Below are positions 29,538-38,873 of a DNA stretch of 64,000 nucleotides, in pieces (within the stretch, counting starts at the first letter, position 1; each line of letters begins with the position of its first letter). Made by a program: the position numbers and the translations under genes. Under the pieces are notes generated by a model that did no database searches, had not been told where the DNA came from, and saw only the letters and a program-made list of their open reading frames with translations. The stretch is from Natrialbaceae archaeon (lineage in GTDB: Archaea; Halobacteriota; Halobacteria; Halobacteriales; Natrialbaceae): assembly GCA_003559215.1 (NCBI GenBank), contig PWMF01000215.1:1-64000 (forward strand). The letters are read 5' to 3'.

Positions 29538-29686
29538 GGTGAGTGTTCTCGCGCCCGGATAAATAAACGATTTGTTCACTCGTCGACAGCCGACCTGTCG
29601 GGTACCGTCGAGCGTCCGGAGTTCCGTCAGAGGTTTCCGGTCCCATAAACGGTTTAACGCTCCTAATTATATCTAATTACAGTACG

Positions 29687-30658
29687 ATGACCGAGAGCTT
29701 CCCCGACTACGTCGACGTAAACTACGAGGACGGCGAGGGCCAGGATCCCGAGGACTACCCGCACATCAACGAGAAGATCGAGAAGGCGATCGAGGTCACC
29801 CGCCAGGGCTTAGAGCAGTACGAGAACCCGGCAGTCATGTGGACTGGCGGCAAGGACTCGACGCTCGTGCTGTACTTCGTCAAGGAGGTCGCCGACCGGT
29901 ACGACCTCGAGGTCCCCCCCGCGATCTTCATCGACCACTACCAGCACTTCGACGAGATCCACGACTTCGTCGACGAGTGGGCCGAGAAGTGGGATCTGGA
30001 GGTTATCTACGCGCGCAACGACGACGTCGGCGAGTACGTCGACGAGCAGGGCCTCGAGCCCGGCGACGAGGTCGAGATCGAGGAGCTCTCCGAGCAGAAC
30101 CGCCACCACGTCCGGGATCTGCTCGAGTACGAGGAGGACACCTTCCCGTTCCTGCTCGACACCTACGTCGGCAACCACCTGCTGAAGACGGTTGCGCTGA
30201 ACAACGCCCTTGAGGAGCACGACGTCGACGGCGTCATCTCCGGCGTCCGCTGGGACGAACAGGAGGCCCGCGCCGACGAGACGTTCTTCTCGCCGCGCCA
30301 CGACCCCGACATCTACCCGCCCCACGACCGGGTCCAGCCCATCCTGCAGTTCGAGGAGGCCGCAGTGTGGGAGGCGTTCTGGAACTTCGTGGTGCCGGAC
30401 ACCGTCCCCGAGTTCCCGGATGAGGGCTACGTTCCCGAAGGGAAAGACGACCTGCCCGAGGACCTCGAGCCCTGGGACACGCCCGTCTCACCGAAGTACT
30501 GGGAAGGGTTCCGATCGCTGGGCAGCGAGATCAGCACCGAGAAGACCGAGGACGACCCCGCCTGGCTCCAGGATCTCGAGGGGACGACCGAGCGCGCGGG
30601 CCGCGCCCAGGACAAGGAGGACCTGATGGAGCGCCTGCGCGATCTGGGCTACATGTAG
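29687..30658 (+). CDS. CysH/CysD-like PP-loop family protein, cysteine-free
   Basis: PP-loop WTGGKDSTLVLYF; GVRWDEQEARADETFFSPRHD; no Cys in 323 aa. Confidence 0.85.
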   Translation: MTESFPDYVDVNYEDGEGQDPEDYPHINEKIEKAIEVTRQGLEQYENPAVMWTGGKDSTLVLYFVKEVADRYDLEVPPAIFIDHYQHFDEIHDFVDEWAEKWDLEVIYARNDDVGEYVDEQGLEPGDEVEIEELSEQNRHHVRDLLEYEEDTFPFLLDTYVGNHLLKTVALNNALEEHDVDGVISGVRWDEQEARADETFFSPRHDPDIYPPHDRVQPILQFEEAAVWEAFWNFVVPDTVPEFPDEGYVPEGKDDLPEDLEPWDTPVSPKYWEGFRSLGSEISTEKTEDDPAWLQDLEGTTERAGRAQDKEDLMERLRDLGYM

Positions 30659-30722
30659 GCGCGGTCGCGGTCGAGTAGCGTCTCGAAACGGACCTTTTCT
30701 TTCGACACCCGATGCCCCAGTA

Positions 30723-31268
30723 GTGCGTTTCATGCGTTCTCGTCGCGTCGATACCTCGATGACCGACGAGGACTCGAGAGCCATCGACGACGCGCGCCGA
30801 TCCCGTCCCACGACCGAGGAGAGCTACGGAATCCCCGACGACGGCGACGGGCTGCTCCCCTGGACGTTCGTCGCGGAGAAGCTGGCCGACGACCGCTCCT
30901 ACTGGATCACGACCGTTCGTCCGAACGGGTTCCCGCACGTCCGTCCGACGTGGGGCGTCTGGGTCGACGGTGCCTTCCACTGCGGCGGCGGGGAGCGGAC
31001 GCGGTGGGTCCGCAACCTCGAGCGTAACGCCGATATCGTCGTCCACTGCGAGGACGCCGAGGAGGTCGTGATCCTCGAGGGACGGGCCGAGCGACTCGAC
31101 GAGGAGACGGCCGACACCGAACTCCTCGAAGGTCTCGACGGAGCCTACGAAGAGAAGTACGACGTCCGCCACGGAACGCCGTTCTTTCGCGTTCGTCCGG
31201 ACGTCGCGTTCGCGTGGTCTGCGTTTCCGACCGATGCGACTCGCTGGACGTTTGCCGACGGCCGATAG
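30723..31268 (+). CDS. pyridoxamine 5'-phosphate oxidase-family (FMN-binding split barrel) protein
   Basis: YWITTVRPNGFPHVRPTWGVWVDGAFHCGGGERTRWVRNLERN. Confidence 0.88.
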   Translation: MRFMRSRRVDTSMTDEDSRAIDDARRSRPTTEESYGIPDDGDGLLPWTFVAEKLADDRSYWITTVRPNGFPHVRPTWGVWVDGAFHCGGGERTRWVRNLERNADIVVHCEDAEEVVILEGRAERLDEETADTELLEGLDGAYEEKYDVRHGTPFFRVRPDVAFAWSAFPTDATRWTFADGR

Positions 31269-31296
31269 GAGAGCGAATCAGACTCGAGGGAGCCGG

Positions 31297-31488
31297 CTAC
31301 TTTGTCGCCCGGTACTGGCCGTGTTTGATCCCGATCAGCAGCATGATCCCGCCGAATATCACCATCGAGGGGACGACCATCATCAGAATGCTGTCGGTCG
31401 TCATCATATCCGAGGCGATCATCCCGACCGCGCCGAGCGTGATCAGCGCGATAAACGTCGCCGCCGTGGTTGGCAGATCGAACTCCAT
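31297..31488 (-). CDS. 63-aa membrane protein
   Basis: MEFDLPTTAATFIALITLGAVGMIASDMMTTDSILMMVVPSMVIFGGIMLLIGIKHGQYRATK; two TM segments; lies inside the longer ORF 31297..31956. Confidence 0.7.
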   Translation of the reverse strand: MEFDLPTTAATFIALITLGAVGMIASDMMTTDSILMMVVPSMVIFGGIMLLIGIKHGQYRATK

Positions 31489-31640
31489 ACGTAATCGTGG
31501 GACGGCGAACCCCCAAAGGGTATCGGAAACCGGCAGTACGCTCGGCCTGATGCTCGAGCTGGGCCGAACGTATTCGGATCTGATACCTTCGCCGAGCGAC
31601 ACGGCTCCGGGGATGGAACGTTCTCTCGCTTTCGGAACCC

Positions 31641-32432
31641 CTACGCCTCGAGGTCCGCTTCCAGCCCGTGCGCCGCTTCGACGAGTTCCCGCAGACGCCC
31701 GACGAACCGGGCGGCGGGCGCGCCGTCGACGACGTCGTGGTCGACCGTCACGGTGAGATCGAGGAACTCTCGGGGCACAACCTCTCCGTCGACGAACCTC
31801 GGCTTGCGCTCGATACCGCCGACGGTGAGCTGGAGCGCGTAGTTCGTCGGACTGATCCCCCAGCCGCCGCCGGAACCGAACATTCCGACGGAGGTCACAG
31901 CGACCGTGCCGGCGAGGCGTTTCCAGTGGCGGGGAGAGACCTGCGGCAGTCGCCACATCAGCCGTCGAACGGGGCCGGGAAGTCGCAGGCTTGCAGCTGC
32001 CAGCCCGCTTTGTCGTCCCTGGCTCGGATCCGTCTGGGCCGCTCGGATCTCCTCATGGATCGACTCGAGCGACCGCCGGTTCGTCGCCCTGAGGACGTGG
32101 GGGATGCCGATCCGCTCGCCGTCGACCACCCGTTCGATCAGGACGTTCACGTCGACGTCCTCGAACCGAACGAGCCGGCCCCGCCAGTTGCGGTAGGTCT
32201 GAACGCGGGGGTGGTCGTCGATCGCCCGGGCCAGACACGAGATCAAAAACGCGGTGAACGAGTACCGTGTTCCCGTTCGCTCCTCGTGCTCGCGGATGCG
32301 CCGTCGAGCCTCGGTCACGTCGAGTTCGACGAGGCCGTGGACGACGCTCCGTCGGCCGGCCATCCGCATATAATCGACGGTGCCGCGTCGCTGCAGGGGG
32401 AAGGGTTCGATCGTTTCGCCGTTTTCTGTCAT
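31641..32432 (-). CDS. stand-alone 2-oxoacid dehydrogenase E2-type acyltransferase catalytic domain
   Basis: YSFTAFLISCLARAIDDHPRVQTYRN and DLTVTVDHDVVDGAPAARF (catalytic HxxxDG). Confidence 0.85.
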   Translation of the reverse strand: MTENGETIEPFPLQRRGTVDYMRMAGRRSVVHGLVELDVTEARRRIREHEERTGTRYSFTAFLISCLARAIDDHPRVQTYRNWRGRLVRFEDVDVNVLIERVVDGERIGIPHVLRATNRRSLESIHEEIRAAQTDPSQGRQSGLAAASLRLPGPVRRLMWRLPQVSPRHWKRLAGTVAVTSVGMFGSGGGWGISPTNYALQLTVGGIERKPRFVDGEVVPREFLDLTVTVDHDVVDGAPAARFVGRLRELVEAAHGLEADLEA

Positions 32433-32480
32433 AGCCGTCGCACCACGAGGACGAGTATACCGCTTGCCCGCGACCCCGAT

Positions 32481-33227
32481 TCAGCTCGAGGGCCGCACCA
32501 GGTTCGCCAGCGCGACCGCCAACCCGAACAGCCACCCCACCGGGAACGCAATCGCGAACCACATCGCCGCGTAGGCCGCGCCCGCGAGTTCGAAGTTCGC
32601 CCGCAGGATCTCGTTGAGCCCGCCGACGGCCAGCGGCCCCTCGAGCAACTGAACCGCGAACGCGTAGCTGGGGTCAAGGACGTACCCCTCGAGCGACGGG
32701 GTCACGAGCGCGGCGACGACCGGCGGCAGCAAGAGGGCGGTCAGCGCGAACGGGTACGCGAGCAGGACCGAGACGAGCCGGCCGCCGACCCTCGAGCAGC
32801 CGGCCGAAAGCGCCGTCGCTCCCGTTGCGACCGCGCTCGCCGCGGCGACCGCGAGGACGGCGTCGGATTCGAGTTGAAGGTGGGCGACGGCAGTCAGCGT
32901 CCCCCACGCGAGGAGAGCGAGGGCGGTGACGCCGGCGACGCCGAATCGGGTTCGGGTCGAGTCGAGTTTCGCCGCGTAGTAGCGGGTCGCGAAACCGAGG
33001 ACGGTGAGGGGATACAGCGCCAGCAGGCCGAGCGCGCCGACGATTCCCCAGCCGTAGTAGCCCACCTGCTGGGGCGTCGTCTCGGGAATCCACCGACCCA
33101 TGACGGCGTGGCCGCGGCCGCGCTGTCTGGGGAAGACGAGCGCCATCCAGCCGCCGTGGAGCCGCTGGAGATCGGTCGCGACCTCCCCGACGACGCCGGT
33201 GTCACCCCTCCGTGTGCGGGTTGCCAT
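32481..33227 (-). CDS. multi-pass membrane protein of unknown function
   Basis: 248 aa, several hydrophobic segments. Confidence 0.6.
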   Translation of the reverse strand: MATRTRRGDTGVVGEVATDLQRLHGGWMALVFPRQRGRGHAVMGRWIPETTPQQVGYYGWGIVGALGLLALYPLTVLGFATRYYAAKLDSTRTRFGVAGVTALALLAWGTLTAVAHLQLESDAVLAVAAASAVATGATALSAGCSRVGGRLVSVLLAYPFALTALLLPPVVAALVTPSLEGYVLDPSYAFAVQLLEGPLAVGGLNEILRANFELAGAAYAAMWFAIAFPVGWLFGLAVALANLVRPSS

Positions 33228-33306
33228 AGCGCCTGCGACGGCTCGAAAACTGGTAAGCTTTCTTGCTATTCAGGAGTTCGAACCTATCGGGCCGGTAGCG
33301 CTCGAG

Positions 33307-34140
33307 TCAGTTCCAGGGGGCGAAGTCGGGGTCGACCTCGCGGTTGACGTCGTCGACGTTGTCGATCGTGTCGATATCCGAGCTGTCGAGTTCGACCAGC
33401 AGCGACTCCCAGTTATTTTCGATGTGGTCCTTGCCGGTCGCCTTCGGGATCGCGGTGACGCCCTTCTCGCGCAGCCAGGCGAGACTGACCTGGACCTCGC
33501 TGACGCCGTGTCGGGCCGCGACGTTCTGGATCCCCTCGTGGTTGAACACCTGGCCGCGGGCCAGCGGCGAGTAGGCGACGACGTCGACGTCGTAGTGCTC
33601 GCAGCGCTCGCGCAGGTCGTCCTGCTGGAGCAGCGGGTGGAGTTCGACCTGATTGGCCGCGATCGGCGCGTCGCAGACGTCGATCGCCGTCTCGAGGTCC
33701 TCGGCCATGAAGTTGCTGACGCCGACGTTCTCGATCAGCCCCTCGTCGTACAGCTCCGCGAACGCCGAGAGGGTCTCTTCGGGCTCGTACGCCTCGGCGG
33801 GCCAGTGAACGTACAGCAGGTCGAGGTAGTCGACGCCGAGGCGGTCCATGCTCTCCCGGGCCGTCTCCTTGACGTCCTCGTAGCCGAGGTTGTCGGTCCA
33901 GATCTTCGTCGCGAGGAAGACCTCCTCGCGGTCGACGTCGGCGCTGGCGATCCCCTCGCCGACGGCCGCCTCGTTGTCGTAGGCCTGTGCCGTGTCGATG
34001 TGTCGGTACCCCCGCTCGAGGGCGTTCCGGACGCTTTCGGCGCACTGTTCGGGGTTGTCGTTCTGCCAGGTGCCGAGGCCGAGCATCGGCATCCCGTGAG
34101 ACGTCGTCGGACAGAAGTCGGGAGCGATTTGGTCTGCCAT
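33307..34140 (-). CDS. aldo/keto reductase
   Basis: MPMLGLGTWQ, GYRHIDTAQAYDNEAAVGEGI, YLDLLYVHWP, ENVGVSNF. Confidence 0.95.
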   Translation of the reverse strand: MADQIAPDFCPTTSHGMPMLGLGTWQNDNPEQCAESVRNALERGYRHIDTAQAYDNEAAVGEGIASADVDREEVFLATKIWTDNLGYEDVKETARESMDRLGVDYLDLLYVHWPAEAYEPEETLSAFAELYDEGLIENVGVSNFMAEDLETAIDVCDAPIAANQVELHPLLQQDDLRERCEHYDVDVVAYSPLARGQVFNHEGIQNVAARHGVSEVQVSLAWLREKGVTAIPKATGKDHIENNWESLLVELDSSDIDTIDNVDDVNREVDPDFAPWN

Positions 34141-34330
34141 GTCCGAAGGATGCGTCAGGACCCGAAAAGGGGTTGGGATTGCGTGAGCAAGATCGGCAGC
34201 TCGACGCGTTAACCCGACGCACAGTGGCGGCTCGGAACACGAGGTCTGTGTTCAGGAGGTAGCCGCGAAACAGCCGTTCAGCACAGGCGGAGCTGATCTC
34301 ACTGCGGAAGGCGTCAAGCGCAGCACCCGT

Positions 34331-34403
34331 GAGCGACCAGCGGGAGCGAGCGGCTTTTTAGCGTAGATTTTTGCAAGCGGTTCGAGCGACCGCAGGGAGC
34401 GAG
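34331..34403. repeat. pair of REP-like units
   Basis: GAGCGACCAGCGGGAGCGAG (34331-34350) and GAGCGACCGCAGGGAGCGAG (34384-34403), near-identical 20-mers in a non-coding gap. Confidence 0.5.
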
Positions 34404-34445
34404 GACCCGCAGCAAAAAGGTACGTGCTCGCACTCGAGTCGCCCG

Positions 34446-35186
34446 CTACTGGTACATCCGCAGCGGCTGGGCCTGGGAGCTCTCGTCCTGGCTCAACTGC
34501 TGCATCTGTCGGGCGAACTGCTCGCGTTTCTCCCGGATCTCTTCGGCCCGATCGACCAGTTCCGCGACGTCGATCGAGACGTCCGTGATCGGTGCGATCC
34601 CCTCCTCGAGCAGGACGCTCGCCGCCTCGGGATCGGGAAACTGCGGGCTCGAGTCGACGATCAGCCCCAAACTGTCATCGCCGCGCTGTGCGGCGCGGTC
34701 GAGTAACGCCCCCGTCGGCCCGCTGACGACGCCGTCCTCCGGGGGCGCCGCGATCCCGTGGTCCTCGAGCGTCTCGAGTTGGCTTCCGGTCGCGATCCCG
34801 TACAACGACGGGCGCTCCTCACGCTCGGACGGGAGCCCGCTAAGGTAGATCGGCCGTGCCTCCTGGGCGGCGATCCAGCTCGAGACGCAGTTCGCGACGC
34901 TGCCGACGGCCGGCGAACTGATCGGCACGTCGCTCTGCAGTGCGATCAGGTCGTGGGCCTCGCTGGCGTAGAGCCGAACGGGCGGGCGCACTCGCCCCTC
35001 ACCGGCTCGGTACGTTCCCACGCGGGGCAGCCCCTCGCAGTCGACACTGGCGTAGTACTCCATCTCGAGTTCCCTGATCAGGTGGTCGGTCGCGATCTTG
35101 CCGACGAGGCCGACGCCGGGAAACCCCTCGACGAACGTCGGGTTCTCGAGCGACACCTCGGAAGTCTGCAGCTGGATCCCTGCCAT
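34446..35186 (-). CDS. PAC2-family proteasome assembly chaperone-like protein
   Basis: PTFVEGFPGVGLVGKIATDHLI start; start trimmed to MAGIQLQ. Confidence 0.88.
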   Translation of the reverse strand: MAGIQLQTSEVSLENPTFVEGFPGVGLVGKIATDHLIRELEMEYYASVDCEGLPRVGTYRAGEGRVRPPVRLYASEAHDLIALQSDVPISSPAVGSVANCVSSWIAAQEARPIYLSGLPSEREERPSLYGIATGSQLETLEDHGIAAPPEDGVVSGPTGALLDRAAQRGDDSLGLIVDSSPQFPDPEAASVLLEEGIAPITDVSIDVAELVDRAEEIREKREQFARQMQQLSQDESSQAQPLRMYQ

Positions 35187-35279
35187 GCGTTGACAGTCGA
35201 GACTGGAGAGCATAAAGACGGTGGCGGTTCGCGCGCCGGTTCGAAACCCACAAGCGACGGGGCCCCGAACCCGCCTCCA

Positions 35280-36188
35280 ATGGAGCCACTCGAGCGGTAT
35301 CGGCCGATCGTCGACGACTTCGAGGCGTTTCTGGCCGCCTGTGAGCGCCCCCTCGGCAACGCGGTCCGCGTGAACGCGATCAAGGCCTCGGTCGACCGGG
35401 CAACGAGCGCCCTCGAGGAGGAGGGCGTCGGCTACGAGAAAGCCGACTGGAACCCTCGGGTGCTACGCCTCGAGACCGACTCGCCGGGCTCGACGTGGTC
35501 GTCGTTTCACGGCTTCACCCACGGCCAGGAGGAGGTGTCGGCGGTTCCCGCGACCGTCCTCGAACCCGAGCCCGGCGAGCGCGTCTGGGACTGCTGTGCC
35601 GCCCCCGGCGGAAAGGCGACCCAGCTCGCGGCGCTGATGGGCGATCGGGGCACCGTCGTCGCCAACGACAGCAACCTCGGCCGGATCTCGGCACTGCGCT
35701 TCAACGCCGAGCGGCTTGGCGCGACGAGCCTCGCGGTCACGAACGACGATGCCCGCAACTACTCCCTCGAGCGGTTCGACTTCGACGAGTTCGACCGCAC
35801 GCTCGTCGACGCGCCCTGTTCCTGCGAGGGGACGATCCGGAAGAACCCCGACGCGCTCGACGGCTGGTCGGAGGGCTACCTCGACGAGGTCTCGGGGATC
35901 CAGAAGGGAATTCTCGGGCGTGCCGTCCAGGCGACTCGCGAAGGCGGGACGGTCGTCTACTCGACGTGTACCTTCGCCCCCGAGGAGAACGAGGCCGTCG
36001 TCCAGCACGTCCTCGAGGAGGAGGACTGTCGCGTCGTCGACTTCGACCTCGACCTCGAGCACTCGCCGGGACTCACCGAGTGGGGCGGCGAGGAGTACGA
36101 CGACGAGCTCGAGCAAGCGGCGCGGATCTACCCTCACCAGAACGATACGGGCGGCTTTTTCGTGGCAAAGATGGAGGTGACCGGCTGA
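35280..36188 (+). CDS. RsmB/NOP-family RNA cytosine-C5 methyltransferase
   Basis: VWDCCAAPGGKATQLAALM, DAPCSCEGTIRKN, VYSTCTFAPEENEAVV. Confidence 0.93.
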   Translation: MEPLERYRPIVDDFEAFLAACERPLGNAVRVNAIKASVDRATSALEEEGVGYEKADWNPRVLRLETDSPGSTWSSFHGFTHGQEEVSAVPATVLEPEPGERVWDCCAAPGGKATQLAALMGDRGTVVANDSNLGRISALRFNAERLGATSLAVTNDDARNYSLERFDFDEFDRTLVDAPCSCEGTIRKNPDALDGWSEGYLDEVSGIQKGILGRAVQATREGGTVVYSTCTFAPEENEAVVQHVLEEEDCRVVDFDLDLEHSPGLTEWGGEEYDDELEQAARIYPHQNDTGGFFVAKMEVTG

Positions 36189-36736
36189 TGGGCGACGACG
36201 CCACGGACGACCGGACGAGCGACGCGACTCTCGCCGAAAACGACGGTCAGCAGTTCGGTCGGCTGCCGGCGACCGCCGCGGAGCGGACCGTCGAGGGCCG
36301 GGTCAGCCGCGAGGACGTCGTCGACTACTTTGCGGACCGCTTTGCGATCCCGCCCGAAACGTTCGACGACTACACGTTCTGGGAAAAAGGGGCGGGCAAG
36401 ATCTGGATCTACGGCGGGGACGCTCCGTCGCCGATCGAGATCGAGGCGATCGGGATGACCTGCCTGCGAACGCGTCAGGAACACTGGAAGCCGACGACGG
36501 ACTTCGTCCAGCGGTTCGGTCGAGCGGCCAGCGAGTGCGTGATCGAACTCGAGCCCGAGGAGGCCCGGGCGTTCGCTGCCGGCGAGGACCGGGACCTCGA
36601 GCGCTGGGAGGGTGACTGGGGGTACCTGATCGCCGCCCACCGGATCGCGGGAGCGCTCGAGCCGATCGGGATCGGGCTGTACGTCCACGGCGAGTTGCGC
36701 TCGATGGTGCCGAAGGGACGCCAGCGAGATCTCTAG
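36188..36736 (+). CDS. NOL1/PUA-like domain protein coupled to the methyltransferase
   Basis: ATGA overlap with the upstream gene; GIGLYVHGELRSMVPKGRQRDL resembles the C-terminal tail of NSUN-type proteins. Confidence 0.7.
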   Translation: MGDDATDDRTSDATLAENDGQQFGRLPATAAERTVEGRVSREDVVDYFADRFAIPPETFDDYTFWEKGAGKIWIYGGDAPSPIEIEAIGMTCLRTRQEHWKPTTDFVQRFGRAASECVIELEPEEARAFAAGEDRDLERWEGDWGYLIAAHRIAGALEPIGIGLYVHGELRSMVPKGRQRDL

Positions 36737-36737
36737 G

Positions 36738-38867
36738 TTACTGCGGGCTCGCCGCTTCCGGGACGTCGTCCGCGTCGCCGTTGGCGTCCGCGTTCCGTTC
36801 CGCGACTTCGTCTGCGAAGTGACACTTCGAACGGGCGTCGCTGACCGTACTGACCGACGGCTCGTCGGTCGTACACTCGAGTTCCGCCACTGGACATCGA
36901 GTGTGGAACGAACAGCCCCCGGGTGGGTCGGCCGGACTCGGGATCTCACCCTCGAGCGTCGGACACGCCGGGTCGTCCGGGTTCAGCGACGGAATCGCCT
37001 CCAGTAACGCCTGCGTGTAGGGGTGGCTCGGCCGATCGAACAGCTGCGTTGCGGGTCCGACCTCGACGAGCTCTCCCAGGTACATCACCGCGATGCGGTC
37101 GGCGACGTGCTCGACCACGTCCAGATCGTGGGAGATCAGCAGGTACGTCAGCTCGAAGTCGGCCCGGAGCTCCAGCAGGAGGTTGAGGATCCTGGCCTGG
37201 ACGGAGGCGTCGAGCGCCGAGACAGGCTCGTCGAGGACGAGCAGGTCGGGATCGAGCGCGATCGCCCGGGCGATCGCGACGCGCTGGACCTGTCCGCCGG
37301 AGAGTTCGTGGGGATACTTCCCCGCGTGATCGCTCGACAGGCCGACGCGCTCGAGCAGCGCCGCGACGCGTTCGCTCCGATCGCGCTCGGGCCAGCCGTG
37401 GGTCCGGAGCGGCTCGGCGATCGCCTCGGCGGCCGTAAGCCGCGGATTGAGGCTCGATCGAGGGTTCTGGAAGACGACGCCGACGTCGGCGAGCGTCTCC
37501 GAGTCGCGGTCCGCGGCGGGGCCGACCGCCTCGCCGTCGAACCGGACCGTCCCCGCCGTCGGCGCCTCGAGCCCGGTGACGAGGCCGGCGAGCGTCGACT
37601 TGCCGCTGCCGCTCTCGCCGACGAGCCCGAAGACTTCGCCCGCGCCGATCTCGATAGAGACGTCCTCGACGGCGCCGAGGGTTCGGGTGTCCCCGAGGAC
37701 GCGATCAACGAGTCCGTCGTCGAGAGCGTAGCGCTTCGAGACGGTCTCGAGCTCGACCAGCGGTCGTTGGGCGGTGGCGCCGTCCGTCGATCGATCGCGT
37801 CGGTCGCTCTCGGCACCGGTCTCCGTCGGCTCCCGCTCGACCACCGCGTCGGCCTCGAGCACGATCGGTTCGCCGCAGGCCGCCCGCCCCTCGCCGAGAT
37901 CGACGACGGGAACGTCGCCCCGCCGACAGCGGTCAGTGGCGTGCTCACAGCGGGGCGCGAACGGACAGCCGCTCGTCTCGCCGCGCCGTTCGGGGACCGT
38001 CCCCTCGATCGTCGGCAGGCGGCTCTTGGGTTCGGCGGTCTGGGTCAGACACGACAGCAGCGCGCGGGTGTAGGGGTGGCGCGGGTCCTCGAGGACTCGA
38101 TCGGCCGGACCCGTTTCCATCACCTCCCCGGCGTACATCACGACGACGCGATCGCACAGCTCCGCAACGACGCCGAGGTCGTGGGTGATCAACAGCACCG
38201 CGAGCCCGCGCTCGTGGTTGAGCCGACGGAGCAGGTCGAGGATCCCCGCCTGTGTCGTCGTGTCCAGGGCCGTCGTCGGCTCGTCGGCGATCAGCAGCTC
38301 CGGTTCGGAGGCCAGCGCGATCGCGAGGCCGGCCCGCTGGCGCATTCCGCCCGAGAGTTCGTGGGGGTAGGCGTCAACCCGGTCTTCCGGGCTCGCGATG
38401 CCGACCCGGTCCATCAGTTCGACCGCCCGTTCCCGCTTTGCCGCCCAGTCCGAGTGGTCGCCGAACAGCGGCGCGTGGAGGTACTCGCGCAGGCGCTGGC
38501 GGTCGTCGTCGTGGACCTTCAGCGCCTCGGCGATCTGCTCGCCGACGTCGAAGACGGGGTTCAGCGTCTCGGTCGGGTCCTGGAACGCCATCGAGACCGT
38601 CTCACCGCGGAGCCGGCGGAGCTGGCGCTCGCTCGCGGTCGTCACCTCGATGCCGGCCAGCTCGATCGAGCCTGCAACGACCTCGCCCGGGTCCTCGAGG
38701 CCGAGGATCGACCTGGCGGTGACGGACTTGCCGCAGCCGCTTTCGCCGACGATACCGACGATCTCGCCCTCGTCGACGGTAAAGGAGGCGCCGTCAACGG
38801 CGCGGACGGGACCCTCGTAGCTATCGAACTGGGTGTGTAGGTTTTCGACTGAGAGGAGTTTACTCAT
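36738..38867 (-). CDS. peptide-type ABC transporter, fused double ATP-binding protein
   Basis: Two Walker A motifs (GESGCGKS, GESGSGKS), two signatures (LSGGMRQRAGLA, LSGGQVQRVAIA), two oligopeptide-type C-terminal Cys regions. Confidence 0.94.
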   Translation of the reverse strand: MSKLLSVENLHTQFDSYEGPVRAVDGASFTVDEGEIVGIVGESGCGKSVTARSILGLEDPGEVVAGSIELAGIEVTTASERQLRRLRGETVSMAFQDPTETLNPVFDVGEQIAEALKVHDDDRQRLREYLHAPLFGDHSDWAAKRERAVELMDRVGIASPEDRVDAYPHELSGGMRQRAGLAIALASEPELLIADEPTTALDTTTQAGILDLLRRLNHERGLAVLLITHDLGVVAELCDRVVVMYAGEVMETGPADRVLEDPRHPYTRALLSCLTQTAEPKSRLPTIEGTVPERRGETSGCPFAPRCEHATDRCRRGDVPVVDLGEGRAACGEPIVLEADAVVEREPTETGAESDRRDRSTDGATAQRPLVELETVSKRYALDDGLVDRVLGDTRTLGAVEDVSIEIGAGEVFGLVGESGSGKSTLAGLVTGLEAPTAGTVRFDGEAVGPAADRDSETLADVGVVFQNPRSSLNPRLTAAEAIAEPLRTHGWPERDRSERVAALLERVGLSSDHAGKYPHELSGGQVQRVAIARAIALDPDLLVLDEPVSALDASVQARILNLLLELRADFELTYLLISHDLDVVEHVADRIAVMYLGELVEVGPATQLFDRPSHPYTQALLEAIPSLNPDDPACPTLEGEIPSPADPPGGCSFHTRCPVAELECTTDEPSVSTVSDARSKCHFADEVAERNADANGDADDVPEAASPQ

Positions 38868-38873
38868 GGATGA

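Noticed and set aside
28752-29648. 298-aa plus-strand ORF rich in E/R/G
   Set aside because: Antisense to a convincing multi-TM gene; composition is a GC-frame artefact.
31668-33347. 559-aa plus-strand ORF
   Set aside because: Antisense across two well-supported minus-strand genes.
37023-38840. 605-aa plus-strand ORF
   Set aside because: Antisense to the double ABC ATPase; no domain motifs.
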